Origin: Alphaproteobacteria bacterium
GTDB lineage: Bacteria > Pseudomonadota > Alphaproteobacteria > UBA8366
Assembly: GCA_009377445.1 (NCBI GenBank)
Contig: WHUA01000002.1
Coordinates: 124,001 to 188,000 of the forward strand
Direction: 5' to 3'
Length of the DNA: 64,000 nucleotides
The position numbers were made by a program, and so were the translations under genes. The notes beneath the pieces were generated by a model, which ran no database searches, was not told the DNA's origin, and was given only the letters and a program-made list of their open reading frames with translations. Positions 24,620 to 33,660 of the stretch are shown here, one piece after another (the stretch's first letter is position 1; every line of letters begins with the position of its first letter).

Positions 24620-24954
24620 AGCGCGCGGCTGTCGTCCGGCGCATCCTCCCGCTCCGACATGCCGTAGTCGCGCAGGACCGCGGCGACGCGCAGCCGGTAG
24701 TCGGCGAACACCGCGTCGCGCCCCTTCGCCTGCGCCGCGCGGTGCGCGTCGAGCTTGCGCCACTCGGCGACCGCGGCCTCGTCGCGCCAGAACGACAGCG
24801 ACAGTACCTTCTCGGGGTCGGCGAGGCTCTGGAACCGCTCGATCGAGATGAAGCCGTCGATCCCGGCCAGCAGCGGGCGCAGGCCGGCGGCGATGTCGAG
24901 ATAGGCGTCGCGGCAACCCTGCCTGGGCCAGACCTCGAAGATCACGGCGATCAT
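24610..24954 (-). CDS. Antibiotic biosynthesis monooxygenase (ABM) domain protein
   Basis: 114 residues with the ABM ferredoxin-like fold: MIAVIFEVWPRQGCRDAYLD, a helix, then FISIERFQSLADPEKVLSLS and FWRDEAAVAEWRKLDAHRAA. Small ABM proteins are cofactor-free oxygenases or stress-related quinol monooxygenases. AAAGGAAA precedes the ATG. It is convergent with the MscS-type gene. Confidence 0.88.
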   Translation of the reverse strand: MIAVIFEVWPRQGCRDAYLDIAAGLRPLLAGIDGFISIERFQSLADPEKVLSLSFWRDEAAVAEWRKLDAHRAAQAKGRDAVFADYRLRVAAVLRDYGMSEREDAPDDSRALHG

Positions 24955-25001
24955 GGGGTTTCCTTTCCGCAGATGGCCACTGGATGAGCTGCCGCCATAT
25001 T

Positions 25002-25126
25002 ACCCTCTCCGCCGGCGGGCGGAGAGGGTGGCGCGCGAAGCGCGCCGGGTGAGGTGGCTGCCGCGCTGATGCCGTGCCAACCCCACCTCACCCTGACCCT
25101 CTCCGCCCCCGGGGCGGAGAGGGAAA
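25002..25126. repeat. Repeat D (CCCTCTCCGCC hairpins), copy 2
   Basis: CCCTCTCCGCC / GGCGGAGAGGG hairpins with an intervening GGCGCGCGAAGCGCGCC stem, then CACCTCACCCTGACCCTCTC and GGGGCGGAGAGGG. The left half is nearly the reverse complement of 17130-17188. It fills the gap downstream of the thiamine-diphosphate enzyme gene. Confidence 0.75.
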
Positions 25127-25144
25127 AGTCAGAGCGGACGCCCC

Positions 25145-26800
25145 CTACGTCGTCAGCCAGCCGAACTGCTGCGGCTTCCTTCCCGCGTTCGGGTGCAGGC
25201 GGATGTTCACCAGCGCCGGGCCCTTGTAGGCCATCGCCTCGTCCAGCGCGCCGCGGATCTTCTTCGGGTCTTCGACGTAGAAACCCTTGCCGCCGAACGC
25301 CTCCATCATCTTCTCGTAGCCCGAGCCGATGGTGAGCGCGCGGGGCGGGAGCGGCTTGTCCTTGGGGAGTTCGGCGAGGCCGCTGCCGATGCCGCCGTTG
25401 CTGAGCACGACGATCTTGATGGGGAGCCTGAGCCGGCAGGCCGTCTCGATCTCCATGCCCGAGAAGCCGATCGCGGAATCGCCCGACACCGAGACGATCG
25501 GGCGCTCCGGATGCACCACCGCGGCGGCGATGGCGAAGCCCATGCCGATGCCCATCGTGCCGTAGCTGCCGGCGTCGAGCCGCAGCCGGGGCGCCGCGTT
25601 CGGAAGCTGGGTGCGGCCGATGTCCATCGTGTTCGCGCCCTCGCCGATGATGACGGCGTCCTCCGGCACCCACTCGCGGATGTCCTTGAGCGCGCGGTAG
25701 TAGTTCGTCGGGTTGGAATCGTCGTCGATCATCGGCTGGATCGACTTGGCGTTCTCCGCCGCCTTCTCGGCGATGCCCTTGTGCCAGTCGGTGCCGGCCG
25801 GATAGAACCACTGCCGGCTCTGCAGCGCCTTGTTGAGCTGGCCGACCACCGCCTTGCCGTCGCCGAGCAGCGCCACTTCCGTCGGCATGTTGTTGCCGAT
25901 GGCTTCCGCCGCGAGGTCGAGCTGGATGATGCGCACGTCCTTGTTGAAGCGCGGCGGGCGGCCGTAATGCATGATCCAGTTGAGGCGCGCGCCCATCAGG
26001 AAGATCACATCGGCTTCCTTCAGCGCGTGGCTCCGCGCCGCGCCGACCGAGAGGGGGTGGTTGTCGTCGAGCACGCCCTTGCCGAGCGGCGACGCCAGGA
26101 AGGGCAGCCGCGTGCGGTCGATGAAGGCGCGCAGCTCGTCTTCGGCGCGCGACCAGGCCATGCCCTTGCCGACGATGACGAGCGGCCGCTTCGCCTGCTC
26201 CAGCACGTCGAGCGCCGCCTCCACGCTCTCCGGCATCGCCTGCATGCGCGGCGGCTCGGGGATGTCGGCGACGGGGGCCACGTCGCCCTCCTCCACCTCT
26301 CCCCGGATGATGTCGTCGGGCATGTCGAGATAGACCGGGCCGGGCCGGCCGTAGATCGACTGGCGCACCGCCAGCTCGACATAGAAGGGAATGCGCTCCA
26401 CATGCTCGACCGCGTGCGCGAACTTGCAGAAGGGCGAGGCGATCTGCACCTGCCGCTCCTCCTGGAAGGCGCCCATGCCGTTCTGGTAGGTCGGCGACGC
26501 GCCGCCGATCATGATCATCGGCCAGAAATTCTGCTGCGCGTTGGCGAGGCCGGCGAGGCCGTGCACCACACCCGGCCCAGACACGGTGAGGCAGGCGCCC
26601 GGCCGGCCGGTGAGATAGCCCACCGCCTGCGCCGCGTAGGACGCCGACTGCTCGTTCCGCATGCCGATGTAGCTGATGCCTTCTTCCTGCGCCGCGGCGG
26701 CGATCGGCTGCACCGGGAAGCCGACGATGCCGAACATGAACTTCACGCCTTGCTGCTTCAGGCTCCGCGCCATCAATGTAGCGCCCGTGACCTTGCCCAT
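25145..26800 (-). CDS. 2-hydroxyacyl-CoA lyase / oxalyl-CoA decarboxylase-type ThDP enzyme
   Basis: 551 residues with the three-domain thiamine-diphosphate fold: FMFGIVGFPVQPIAAAAQEE, the activating Glu in GMRNEQSASYAAQAVGYLTG, CLTVSGPGVVHGLAGLANAQ, and the cofactor motif VSVSGDSAIGFSGMEIETAC with GDS...N spacing. NEQ and VSGPG segments are closest to mammalian HACL1 and bacterial Oxc, which cleave 2-hydroxyacyl-CoA to formyl-CoA plus aldehyde, or decarboxylate oxalyl-CoA. ATG at 26800 has GGAG eight bases upstream; ATG at 26812 is an alternative. A CoA transferase lies 10 kb away, not adjacent. Confidence 0.9.
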   Translation of the reverse strand: MGKVTGATLMARSLKQQGVKFMFGIVGFPVQPIAAAAQEEGISYIGMRNEQSASYAAQAVGYLTGRPGACLTVSGPGVVHGLAGLANAQQNFWPMIMIGGASPTYQNGMGAFQEERQVQIASPFCKFAHAVEHVERIPFYVELAVRQSIYGRPGPVYLDMPDDIIRGEVEEGDVAPVADIPEPPRMQAMPESVEAALDVLEQAKRPLVIVGKGMAWSRAEDELRAFIDRTRLPFLASPLGKGVLDDNHPLSVGAARSHALKEADVIFLMGARLNWIMHYGRPPRFNKDVRIIQLDLAAEAIGNNMPTEVALLGDGKAVVGQLNKALQSRQWFYPAGTDWHKGIAEKAAENAKSIQPMIDDDSNPTNYYRALKDIREWVPEDAVIIGEGANTMDIGRTQLPNAAPRLRLDAGSYGTMGIGMGFAIAAAVVHPERPIVSVSGDSAIGFSGMEIETACRLRLPIKIVVLSNGGIGSGLAELPKDKPLPPRALTIGSGYEKMMEAFGGKGFYVEDPKKIRGALDEAMAYKGPALVNIRLHPNAGRKPQQFGWLTT

Positions 26801-26896
26801 CGCCGTCTCCATCCCGTGGTTGCTTTGCCGTTACGACATTCTAGCCACAGGCGGGCGACGCGGTCTAATCGGGGCATGACGCTAATCTAAAGTATC

Positions 26897-27145
26897 GTCA
26901 CCACCCGGCTTGACCGCCGGGCAATCGCCTTTGCGTATCTTGCACGAATGCCGTGCGTCCTTCGACTGGCTCAGGATGAGGGTCAGTCTTCGTGGCATTG
27001 AGAAAAAACCTCATGCTGAGCCTGTCGAAGCACGCACCCCGCTTGCCCCAATCGTCGCGTGCACCCGCAATTGCGATCCCCCTCGGCTTGACCGGGTGGT
27101 CCACGGCTCGGTCCCATGGATTCGCCGATCAAGTCGGCGAATGAC
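26897..27145. repeat. Repeat cluster: degenerate A, composite B copy 3, and A
   Basis: From left: a damaged copy of hairpin A (26897-26922), composite repeat B (26922-27050), a degenerate A-like piece (CCTCGGCTTGACCGG, about 27081-27106) and a clean reverse A copy (27115-27145, arms TTCGCCGA/TCGGCGAA). There is no gene in the 371 bases between the lyase start and the hydrolase stop. Repeats appear inserted into or fused with each other. Confidence 0.75.
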
Positions 27146-27171
27146 GTCCTTCTTCGATTTGCGCGGCCGTC

Positions 27172-27861
27172 CTACCCCCCGATCAGCCGCACCAGCGCAT
27201 CCGGCATGCTCAGCATCGGGTAATGCCCGGTGTCCATCTCGTGCCAGCGGGCGCCGAGCTTGTCGGCGGCGCGGCGCTGGTGCGCGACGCCGGGGTTCTC
27301 GGCGTGGCGGCAGAAGATCACGGTGGCGTCCCAATCCTGATCCCAGAAACGCTCCAGCACGACCGGCCGCTCGAACGCGCCGATCGGATGCAGGCCGAAG
27401 CGCGCCGCGGCCCATTGCGCCAGATCCGGCGGGACGCCGTTGCCGGTCAGCCGGGCGGGCATGTCCTCCCGCTTCGGGCCGGTCGCAATGTCGGTCACGA
27501 TCGGCGCGGGCCGGGTGACGATGTCGCGGATCTTCTCGCCGTGCATCAGAGCGAGCGCATCAACCAGCACGAGGCGCGCGATGCGGTCGTGCGCCAGCTC
27601 CGCCACCTTCGCCGCGACCATGCCGCCGGCGGAGGTGCCAGCCAGCACGACGTCGCGGAGATCCTCGCTGCGGAGGAAGGCCGCAAGCTCCTCCGCCTGC
27701 GTCTCGGTGGTGATGCCGGCGCGCATCTGGCCTGAGCGCTCGCCGCAGCCGTCGAGCGACGGCGCGAAGGCGAGATGGCCCGCCGCGCGCAGCCGCGTCG
27801 CGACGGGCTTCCAGATCCAGCCGCCCTGATAGGCGCCGTGGACGAGGAGGAATGTCGTCAT
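27172..27861 (-). CDS. Alpha/beta hydrolase (EstC/salicylate-esterase-like)
   Basis: 229 residues of a compact alpha/beta hydrolase: FLLVHGAYQGGWIWKPVATR (oxyanion HG), nucleophile elbow VVLAGTSAGGMVAA, and the catalytic His in HEMDTGHYPMLSMP near the C-terminus. Such proteins cleave small esters. GGGGAGGGG precedes the ATG, which lies 12 bases after the nitroreductase stop, so the pair is an operon. Confidence 0.9.
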   Translation of the reverse strand: MTTFLLVHGAYQGGWIWKPVATRLRAAGHLAFAPSLDGCGERSGQMRAGITTETQAEELAAFLRSEDLRDVVLAGTSAGGMVAAKVAELAHDRIARLVLVDALALMHGEKIRDIVTRPAPIVTDIATGPKREDMPARLTGNGVPPDLAQWAAARFGLHPIGAFERPVVLERFWDQDWDATVIFCRHAENPGVAHQRRAADKLGARWHEMDTGHYPMLSMPDALVRLIGG

Positions 27862-27873
27862 GGTCCCCTCCCC

Positions 27874-28515
27874 CTATTTCGCCGCGTAGGGCTGGCCCCA
27901 GCGGTCCTGGTAGACGAACTGCTCGAGGGTGCCGCGCCCGACGGGCCCGAACTTGCCCATGGGATAGCCGATCGGCAGGATCGCGTAGGAATGCACGCCC
28001 GGCGGCAGGCCGAGCGCCTTCTCGGCCTCCTTCTCGTAGAGGAGATGCCGCGTGGTCAGCGTCGCGCCGAGGCCGAGCGCGCGCGCCGTCAGCAGCATGT
28101 TCTGCACCGCCGGATAGATCGACGCGCCCGACGAGCGGTTCGGCTTGTCCTTGCCGTGCTCGATGCAGGCGACGATCCACACCGGCGCCTCGTGGAAATG
28201 CTCGGTCAGGTATTCGACCGCCGAATGCTGGCGATGATAGCCCTCCTTCGTCGCGCCCGGCGGCGGCGCGCTGGAGGCGTAGCGCGGGCCGACCACCTCG
28301 TCGAGCGCCTTCTTGTACCAGGCCTGCACGCCCTTCTTGATCGCCGTGTCCTTGATGACGAGAAAGCGCCAGCGCTGCGTGTTGCCGCCGTTGGGCGCGC
28401 AGATCGCCGATTCCAGAATGCGCTGGATCATCGCGTCCGGCACCGGGTCCGGCTTCAGCCGCCGCATCGCGCGGGTCGTGCCGATGATGTCGAACAGGTC
28501 CGTCCCCTCAGGCAT
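27874..28515 (-). CDS. Nitroreductase family FMN protein
   Basis: 213 residues: DLFDIIGTTRAMRRLKPDPV (FMN phosphate-binding Arg pair), ESAICAPNGGNTQRWRFLVI, and GASIYPAVQNMLLTARALGL, the usual nitroreductase blocks. It reduces nitro groups, quinones or related substrates with NAD(P)H as a homodimer. ATG at 28515 follows AGGGAGC. It is co-transcribed with the downstream alpha/beta hydrolase. Confidence 0.92.
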   Translation of the reverse strand: MPEGTDLFDIIGTTRAMRRLKPDPVPDAMIQRILESAICAPNGGNTQRWRFLVIKDTAIKKGVQAWYKKALDEVVGPRYASSAPPPGATKEGYHRQHSAVEYLTEHFHEAPVWIVACIEHGKDKPNRSSGASIYPAVQNMLLTARALGLGATLTTRHLLYEKEAEKALGLPPGVHSYAILPIGYPMGKFGPVGRGTLEQFVYQDRWGQPYAAK

Positions 28516-28606
28516 GTCACGCTCCCTGGATTTGATTGCTGTTGATACCAACGCTAGCGCGCGGGGCGGGTCTTGTCACATTTGGGCGGTTGTGCCGTCT
28601 GCGCGT

Positions 28607-28678
28607 GCTCATGCTTCGACAAGCTCAGCATGAGGTCGCCATTGTGTTTGCCTCATCCTGAGCCTGTCGAAGGATGAG
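28607..28678. repeat. Inverted pair of repeat C
   Basis: Copies 28607-28634 (stem CTCATGC/GCATGAG) and 28651-28678 (stem CTCATCC/GGATGAG) in opposite orientation, 16 bases apart, immediately downstream of the M81 peptidase gene. Confidence 0.85.
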
Positions 28679-28695
28679 TCGCTCGCTCTACGAGC

Positions 28696-30198
28696 CTACC
28701 TGTTCGGCCGCCACGGCGGCCCCAAAGGCGCGAGGCGGATGCCGGGGCGGAGCTTCTGGTACGGATACTTCCGCGGATCGGAGATATGGCCGCCGGGCGC
28801 GAGCGCAACCAGCACCTGCTCCGCGATCGGCTGGAAATGCGCGCGGAAATGCACCGAGCTCTTGAGCACCAGGATCTTCTGCGCCGCCGGCTCGACGCCG
28901 AGATGACGGAACATCTCCTGGTCCGCCGCCTGGGCGCGCTTGCTCGCGGTGACGATGGTGACGCCGCCGATCTGCAGCAGCGCCATCGGCCCGAGGTCCA
29001 TCCGCCGGCCGCCCAGGTTCGGCCCGGTGCAGAGGAACTTTCCGTCGCCGAGCCTGGCGACCTTGAAGCGGCCCTCGAACGGGGCGTCGCCCTCGATGCC
29101 GCTCCGGCCGCCGAGCGCCAGCGTTATCTCCGCCCCCTCGCCCGCCGCATGCGCCGCCTTCGCCGCGTCCGCGTCGAACAGGATGCCGAGCGAAGCGCCC
29201 TCCGCCTTGTTGCGGACGAGCGCGGCCAGCATGCCGGTCGTGTCGCAGGTGCCGCCCGCGCCGGGATTGTCCTGCGTGTCGGCGATGATGACCGGCTTCC
29301 GCGACCTGGCGGCCATGCGCATCGCTTCCTGCACCGCGGCGTCGGGCTCGAGCTCGGGCACGGCGAAGGCCGGCTCCAGCGCCTCGATCTTCTTCGCCAG
29401 CGCGTCGGCGGTGCGGTCGGCCAGCTCCTGGCTGTAGGCGTGGCAGACGATGGACGGGCCGCACCAGTACTGGTCCGAGGGCGGAAAGCCCGCGAGGTAG
29501 GCGAGGCTCACCACGTCGCCGCCGGCATCCTCCACCGACGCGGCGACGATGCCCTGCGACGGCTCGACCATCGTGCACTGGTAGGTGAGCGGAATCAGGA
29601 AGGGCGATTTGCGCAGCGCCTTGCCCGCCGGCATGCCACGCGCGAGGATGACCTCCAACGCCTTCGCGGCGCGCTCGCCGGTGCCGGGGCGGTCGATATG
29701 CAGATAGGTCAGGTAGCCGACCAGCGCGTCGCAGAGCTGCACCGTCTCCGGCGTCACGTTGGCGTGGTAGTCGTGGCTGACGACGATGGGCACGTCAGGG
29801 CCGACCGAAGCGCGCACGCGGCGCAGCAGCTCGCTCTCGCCGTCCTCGAAGTCCTCGGTGACGCAGGCGCCGTGCAGGTCGAGATAGATCGCGTCGACCG
29901 GCATCTTGCGCGACAGCGTGCCGACCAGCTCGCCGGCGATGCGCTCGAACGCATCGCGCGAGACGATGGCCCCCGCGCCGCCCGAGGTCCAGACCGTCGG
30001 CACCAGCTCGTGCTTGTCCTTCATCAGCTCGAGGAAGCGCGACAGGCCGAAGTTCGCGCCGGGCAGCCACTCGAAGATCGCCTCGTCGCGGCAGAGCGGC
30101 GGGCGGTCGCGGTGCGCCGCGAAATAGGCGTAGTCGGTCACGCCGGGAACGAAACAGTTGGTTTCGTGGTGAAAGCCGCCGACCGCAATGCGCGCCAT
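28696..30198 (-). CDS. M81 family metallopeptidase (MlrC/microcystinase C-like)
   Basis: 500 residues with the two MlrC-type domains. The N-terminal zinc part shows IAVGGFHHETNCF, AIYLDLHGACVTEDF and VVSHDYHANVTPE; the C-terminal part shows VIIADTQDNPGAGGTCDTTG. The family includes microcystin-degrading MlrC, but most members act on unknown amides or peptides. AAGGAGA five bases before the ATG at 30198 fixes the start. It is divergent from the MmgE/PrpD gene, with 108 bases between. Confidence 0.9.
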   Translation of the reverse strand: MARIAVGGFHHETNCFVPGVTDYAYFAAHRDRPPLCRDEAIFEWLPGANFGLSRFLELMKDKHELVPTVWTSGGAGAIVSRDAFERIAGELVGTLSRKMPVDAIYLDLHGACVTEDFEDGESELLRRVRASVGPDVPIVVSHDYHANVTPETVQLCDALVGYLTYLHIDRPGTGERAAKALEVILARGMPAGKALRKSPFLIPLTYQCTMVEPSQGIVAASVEDAGGDVVSLAYLAGFPPSDQYWCGPSIVCHAYSQELADRTADALAKKIEALEPAFAVPELEPDAAVQEAMRMAARSRKPVIIADTQDNPGAGGTCDTTGMLAALVRNKAEGASLGILFDADAAKAAHAAGEGAEITLALGGRSGIEGDAPFEGRFKVARLGDGKFLCTGPNLGGRRMDLGPMALLQIGGVTIVTASKRAQAADQEMFRHLGVEPAAQKILVLKSSVHFRAHFQPIAEQVLVALAPGGHISDPRKYPYQKLRPGIRLAPLGPPWRPNR

Positions 30199-30306
30199 GC
30201 CGTCTCCTTCGCACCCGGGTATGCCGGTGATCGACAACAGTTTGACATCCCGCGCCCTGCGTAGCCACCCTGTCGCGAAGTCCGACCGCCATCAAGGAGG
30301 CAGCCC

Positions 30307-31740
30307 GTGGCCAAGCAGCAGCAGGATATGAGCCCGGACCCCGAGCTCGCCGCAATCGCGGCGTATGTGATCGGATACGACATCCGCTCCGACGCCGCCT
30401 TCGCGACCGCGCATCTCGCGCTGTTCGACTTCCTCGGTTGCGCGCTGGCGGGGCTGGACGAGGAAGACTGCCGCCGCATCATCCGCCCGATCGTGCCGCA
30501 GGCGCTCGCCCCCGGCGCGGCGCGCATCCCCGGCACGCGCTATGAGCTCGACCCGGCAACTGCCGCCTTCGCCATGGGCTGCATGGGCCGCTGGCTCGAC
30601 TTCAACGATAGCTGGTTCGGCACCGGCGGCGGGCATCCCGCCGACATGCTGGGCGCACTGCTCGGCACCGCGGACTACCTCTCGCGCCGGGCGCGGGCGG
30701 CGGGCAGCGAGCCGGTTCCCATGGCGACGGTCGCCGAGCTTGCGATCAAGGCCTACGAGATCCTCGGCCTGCACCTGCTGGAGAACGAGTTCGGCCGGTA
30801 CGACTTCACCGCGCCGCTGAAGGCCGCGACCGCGGCCGCCGTGTGCAGCCTGCTCGGCGGCGGGCAGAGGGAGATCGTCGCCGCCCTGTCGCAGTGCTGG
30901 GTCGACGGCCAGCCGCTGCGCATCTTCCGCACGCCCTTCACGGGCCCGCGCAAGAACTGGGCGTCGCCCGACGCCGCGGCGCGGGGCGTGTGGCACGCCT
31001 TCAAGGCGATCGAGGGCGAGCCCGGCTATCCGCGCGCGCTCAGCGCGCCGGAATGGGGCGTCACCGACGTGGAGCAGGGCGGCAAGCCCTTCCGCAATCC
31101 CTTCGCTTACGGCAGCCACGTGATGGAGCGCATCCTGTTCAAGGTCTACCCGGCGCAGTTCCGGGCGCAGACGGCGATGGAGGCGGCGATCCGGCTCTAT
31201 CCGACGGTCGCGCCCCGGCTCGACGAGGTGGCGCGGGTCGAGATTTACACGCACCAGCGGACGCTGAAGACGATCGACAAGCCGGGTCCGCTCTCGCTGC
31301 CGTCCGAGCGCGACCACAGCCTGCAGTACATCACCGCCATCGGGCTGATCTTCGGCGACCTGGAATACCGGCACTACCACGACGACGTAGCGGCAGACCC
31401 GCGCATCGACGCGCTGATCGCGAAGATGACGGTGGCCGAGCGCCCCGCCTACACCGCGGGTTACGACGACCGGGCCAAGGGGATGGACGCCAACGCCATC
31501 GCGGTGCATTTCGCCGACGGCGGCGCCACGAAGGAGGTCGAGATCCTCTACCCGATGGGCGACGCCAAACGCCGCGCCGAGGCGATCCCCGTGCTGGCCG
31601 AGAAGTTCCGCCGCAACATCAAGGGCCGCCTGCCGAAGGCGCAGGAGGACGCGCTCCTCCGCCTCTACGACGACCCGGCCGCGCTCGCGGCGATGCCGGT
31701 CGACGATTTCATGATGCTGACGGTGCCGCCGGCGGGGTGA
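30307..31740 (+). CDS. MmgE/PrpD family protein (2-methylcitrate dehydratase-like)
   Basis: 477 residues. Family blocks seen are FDFLGCALAGLDEEDCRRI, FAMGCMGRWLDFNDSW followed by GGGHPADMLGALLGTADYL (active-site Asp/His region), and a C-terminal RVEIYTHQRTLKTIDKPG segment. Related enzymes dehydrate methylcitrate or isomerise or decarboxylate aconitate-like acids. No prpBC genes are nearby, so methylcitrate cycle membership is not supported. The GTG start has AGGAGG seven bases upstream. Confidence 0.9.
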   Translation: MAKQQQDMSPDPELAAIAAYVIGYDIRSDAAFATAHLALFDFLGCALAGLDEEDCRRIIRPIVPQALAPGAARIPGTRYELDPATAAFAMGCMGRWLDFNDSWFGTGGGHPADMLGALLGTADYLSRRARAAGSEPVPMATVAELAIKAYEILGLHLLENEFGRYDFTAPLKAATAAAVCSLLGGGQREIVAALSQCWVDGQPLRIFRTPFTGPRKNWASPDAAARGVWHAFKAIEGEPGYPRALSAPEWGVTDVEQGGKPFRNPFAYGSHVMERILFKVYPAQFRAQTAMEAAIRLYPTVAPRLDEVARVEIYTHQRTLKTIDKPGPLSLPSERDHSLQYITAIGLIFGDLEYRHYHDDVAADPRIDALIAKMTVAERPAYTAGYDDRAKGMDANAIAVHFADGGATKEVEILYPMGDAKRRAEAIPVLAEKFRRNIKGRLPKAQEDALLRLYDDPAALAAMPVDDFMMLTVPPAG

Positions 31741-31755
31741 TCGTAGACCGAGCGA

Positions 31756-31826
31756 CTCATCCTTCGACAGGCTCAGGATGAGGTAAACTGTTGACGGCCC
31801 TCATCCTGAGCCTGTCGAAGGATGAG
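31756..31826. repeat. Inverted pair of repeat C
   Basis: Two near-identical copies, 31756-31783 and 31798-31826 (both with outer stem CTCATCC/GGATGAG), facing each other 14 bases apart between the convergent MmgE/PrpD and MFS genes. They could form one long hairpin and act as a transcript end for both. Confidence 0.85.
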
Positions 31827-31844
31827 TACGCGCAACCGTCCGAC

Positions 31845-33041
31845 CTACTCCGCCTTCTTCTCCCCCGTCGCGAACGCCGTGCCGATGCAGAGGATCGAGA
31901 ACCCGGCCGACACCAGGAAGATCATCGCGGGCGAGCCCTTGTCCATCAGCATGCCGTAGATCGCGGGCGAGATCGCCTGCCCCACCATGAAGCCGGAGGT
32001 GACGAAGCCGAACACGGTGCCGACGCTGTCCTTGGGCGCAGCGAAGCGCACGAGCACGTCGCGGGACGCGTTGACGAGGCCCCGCGTCGCGCCCGCCGCG
32101 CCGATCAGGACGACGGCGAGCCAGAAAGGCATGCCACCGAATCCCACCAGCGCGATCAGCACGGCGGAGATGGTGAAGCAGACGATCAGCACCATGTTGT
32201 GCCGCGTCGTGTTGTCGGCGAGCCAGCCGCCCGGCAAGGTCACCGCCAGCGCCGCCAGCATATAGGCGGTAAGCGCCGTGTTCGCCAGCGTCAGCGGGAT
32301 GCCGTAGATCTCGATCAGGGCGGCGACGGAGAACTGCGTGATCGCGCCGTTGGCGCAAGCCGTGCCGACATAGAACAGCAGCAGCAGCAGGATCGGCTTC
32401 GAGGTCAGCAGGTAGCGCCAGGTCAGCAGCCCCTTGCTGCCCTTCTTCCTGGGCGCCCCGCCCTCGCCGAACACGCCGGAGAAGACCAGGATGAACAGCG
32501 CCAGCACGATGCCCGCGCCGCCGACCGTCAGCAGCGCGAAGCGCCAGTCGACCGCCACCGCGAGCGCCACCATCAGGATCGGCGCCAGCGCGAAGCCGAT
32601 CGACCCGCCGAAGGTGTGGAAGGCGAAGGCACGGCCGATCCGGCTCTCGCCGACCGAGCCCGAGAGGATGGAATAGTCCGCCGGGTGGAACACCGCGTTG
32701 CCGGCGCCGCCGAGGAACATCAGCACAAGGAGCTGCCACAGCTCGGTGGCGAAGCCGACCATGGTGACCGAAAGCGCGTTCAGCATCAGCCCGGTGACCA
32801 GCACCGGCCGCGCGCCGATCCGCTCGCAGACGAAGCCCATCGGCGTCTGCAGCAGGCCCGTGGCAATGGCGAAACAGGTAATGGCCAGCCCGAGCTCCGC
32901 ATAGCTCACGCCGAGATCCGCCCGCATCAGCGGAAACAGCGGCGGGAGCGCCAGCATATAGAGGTGGCTCAGCATGTGCGCCATGCTGATCAGCCCTATG
33001 ACATGCGTCTCGCGCCGAGCCGATACGGCCGTCACCGACAT
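31845..33041 (-). CDS. Major facilitator superfamily transporter
   Basis: 398 residues with twelve predicted hydrophobic helices and MFS landmarks: FVCERIGARPVLVTGLMLNA (motif A-like loop between helices 2 and 3), SRIGRAFAFHTFGGSIGFAL, and GGWLADNTTRHNMVLIVCFT (second motif A). Substrate unknown; the family here resembles fosmidomycin/nitrate-type exporters only weakly. The ATG at 33041 is chosen because upstream codons lie in palindromic repeat sequence. Confidence 0.9.
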   Translation of the reverse strand: MSVTAVSARRETHVIGLISMAHMLSHLYMLALPPLFPLMRADLGVSYAELGLAITCFAIATGLLQTPMGFVCERIGARPVLVTGLMLNALSVTMVGFATELWQLLVLMFLGGAGNAVFHPADYSILSGSVGESRIGRAFAFHTFGGSIGFALAPILMVALAVAVDWRFALLTVGGAGIVLALFILVFSGVFGEGGAPRKKGSKGLLTWRYLLTSKPILLLLLFYVGTACANGAITQFSVAALIEIYGIPLTLANTALTAYMLAALAVTLPGGWLADNTTRHNMVLIVCFTISAVLIALVGFGGMPFWLAVVLIGAAGATRGLVNASRDVLVRFAAPKDSVGTVFGFVTSGFMVGQAISPAIYGMLMDKGSPAMIFLVSAGFSILCIGTAFATGEKKAE

Positions 33042-33188
33042 GCGGAAAACCCTCTGGGATTTGTATAAGCGGCGATGCCCGGCGGGGAGCCGGACGACCC
33101 CGGCATTATATAGGGCGGTTGGGGCGCGGGGATAGAGGGGGAATGGGGGGTGGCGGGACCGGGCGGAACCCCGCCCCCTACCAATTCC

Positions 33189-33615
33189 GTCACTCCCTGG
33201 CTTGTCCAGGGAGTCCATGGGACGGGTGCCGGTTCGAGGGCCGAACTTCGCCACAGGAACCCGGCCATGGATGCCGCGCATAAAGCGCGGCATGACGCGC
33301 TTTGTATTTGCGCAGTACGGCCTGCAACTTAATGAGCCGCACGCATGGACTCGCCGATCAAGTCGGCGAGTGACGATTTATTTTATATATCACATGCCGA
33401 TGCGGCGCACCGCGCCGCGGATGAACCGCGGCATGACGGTAACAATATGAAACTAAAAAAGATCGTCACACCGCGGTTTATCCGCGGTGTCCATGGCGCC
33501 ACCGCATCCAATCGAACTCCGTTTAACCGGACAGCAGTACAACAAGTGCGGCAATGACGGTAAGTATTTGGCTATAAATAATATCGTCACTCGCCGACTT
33601 GATCGGCGAGTCCAC
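33189..33615. repeat. Island of six hairpin-A repeats in a 619-base gene-free gap
   Basis: Between the MFS gene and the molybdenum enzyme gene there is no ORF with coding character. Instead there are A copies at 33189-33219 (arms CTCCCTGG/CCAGGGAG), 33266-33296 (reverse, TGCCGCGC/GCGCGGCA, loop TTTAT), 33344-33374 (reverse, CTCGCCGA/TCGGCGAG), 33411-33437 (reverse, truncated), 33465-33495 (CACCGCGG/CCGCGGTG) and 33586-33615 (CTCGCCGA/TCGGCGAG). Short AT-rich spacers separate them. Copies differ in arm sequence but each is self-complementary. Confidence 0.85.
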
Positions 33616-33660
33616 GCGGATCGAGAGGGCGACCTAGCCTCGCCCTCCCTCGCCCCGCCC

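Noticed and set aside
31756..31826. Rho-independent terminator
   Set aside because: Long hairpin but no T-tract; identical elements occur in promoters and elsewhere, so it is listed as a repeat.
33042..33293. N-terminal extension of the MFS transporter
   Set aside because: The extra residues are translated from palindromic repeat sequence and precede a normal transporter start.
33189..33615. Possible CRISPR array
   Set aside because: The repeated units are palindromic, occur in both orientations, have unequal spacing and differing arms, and no cas gene is present.
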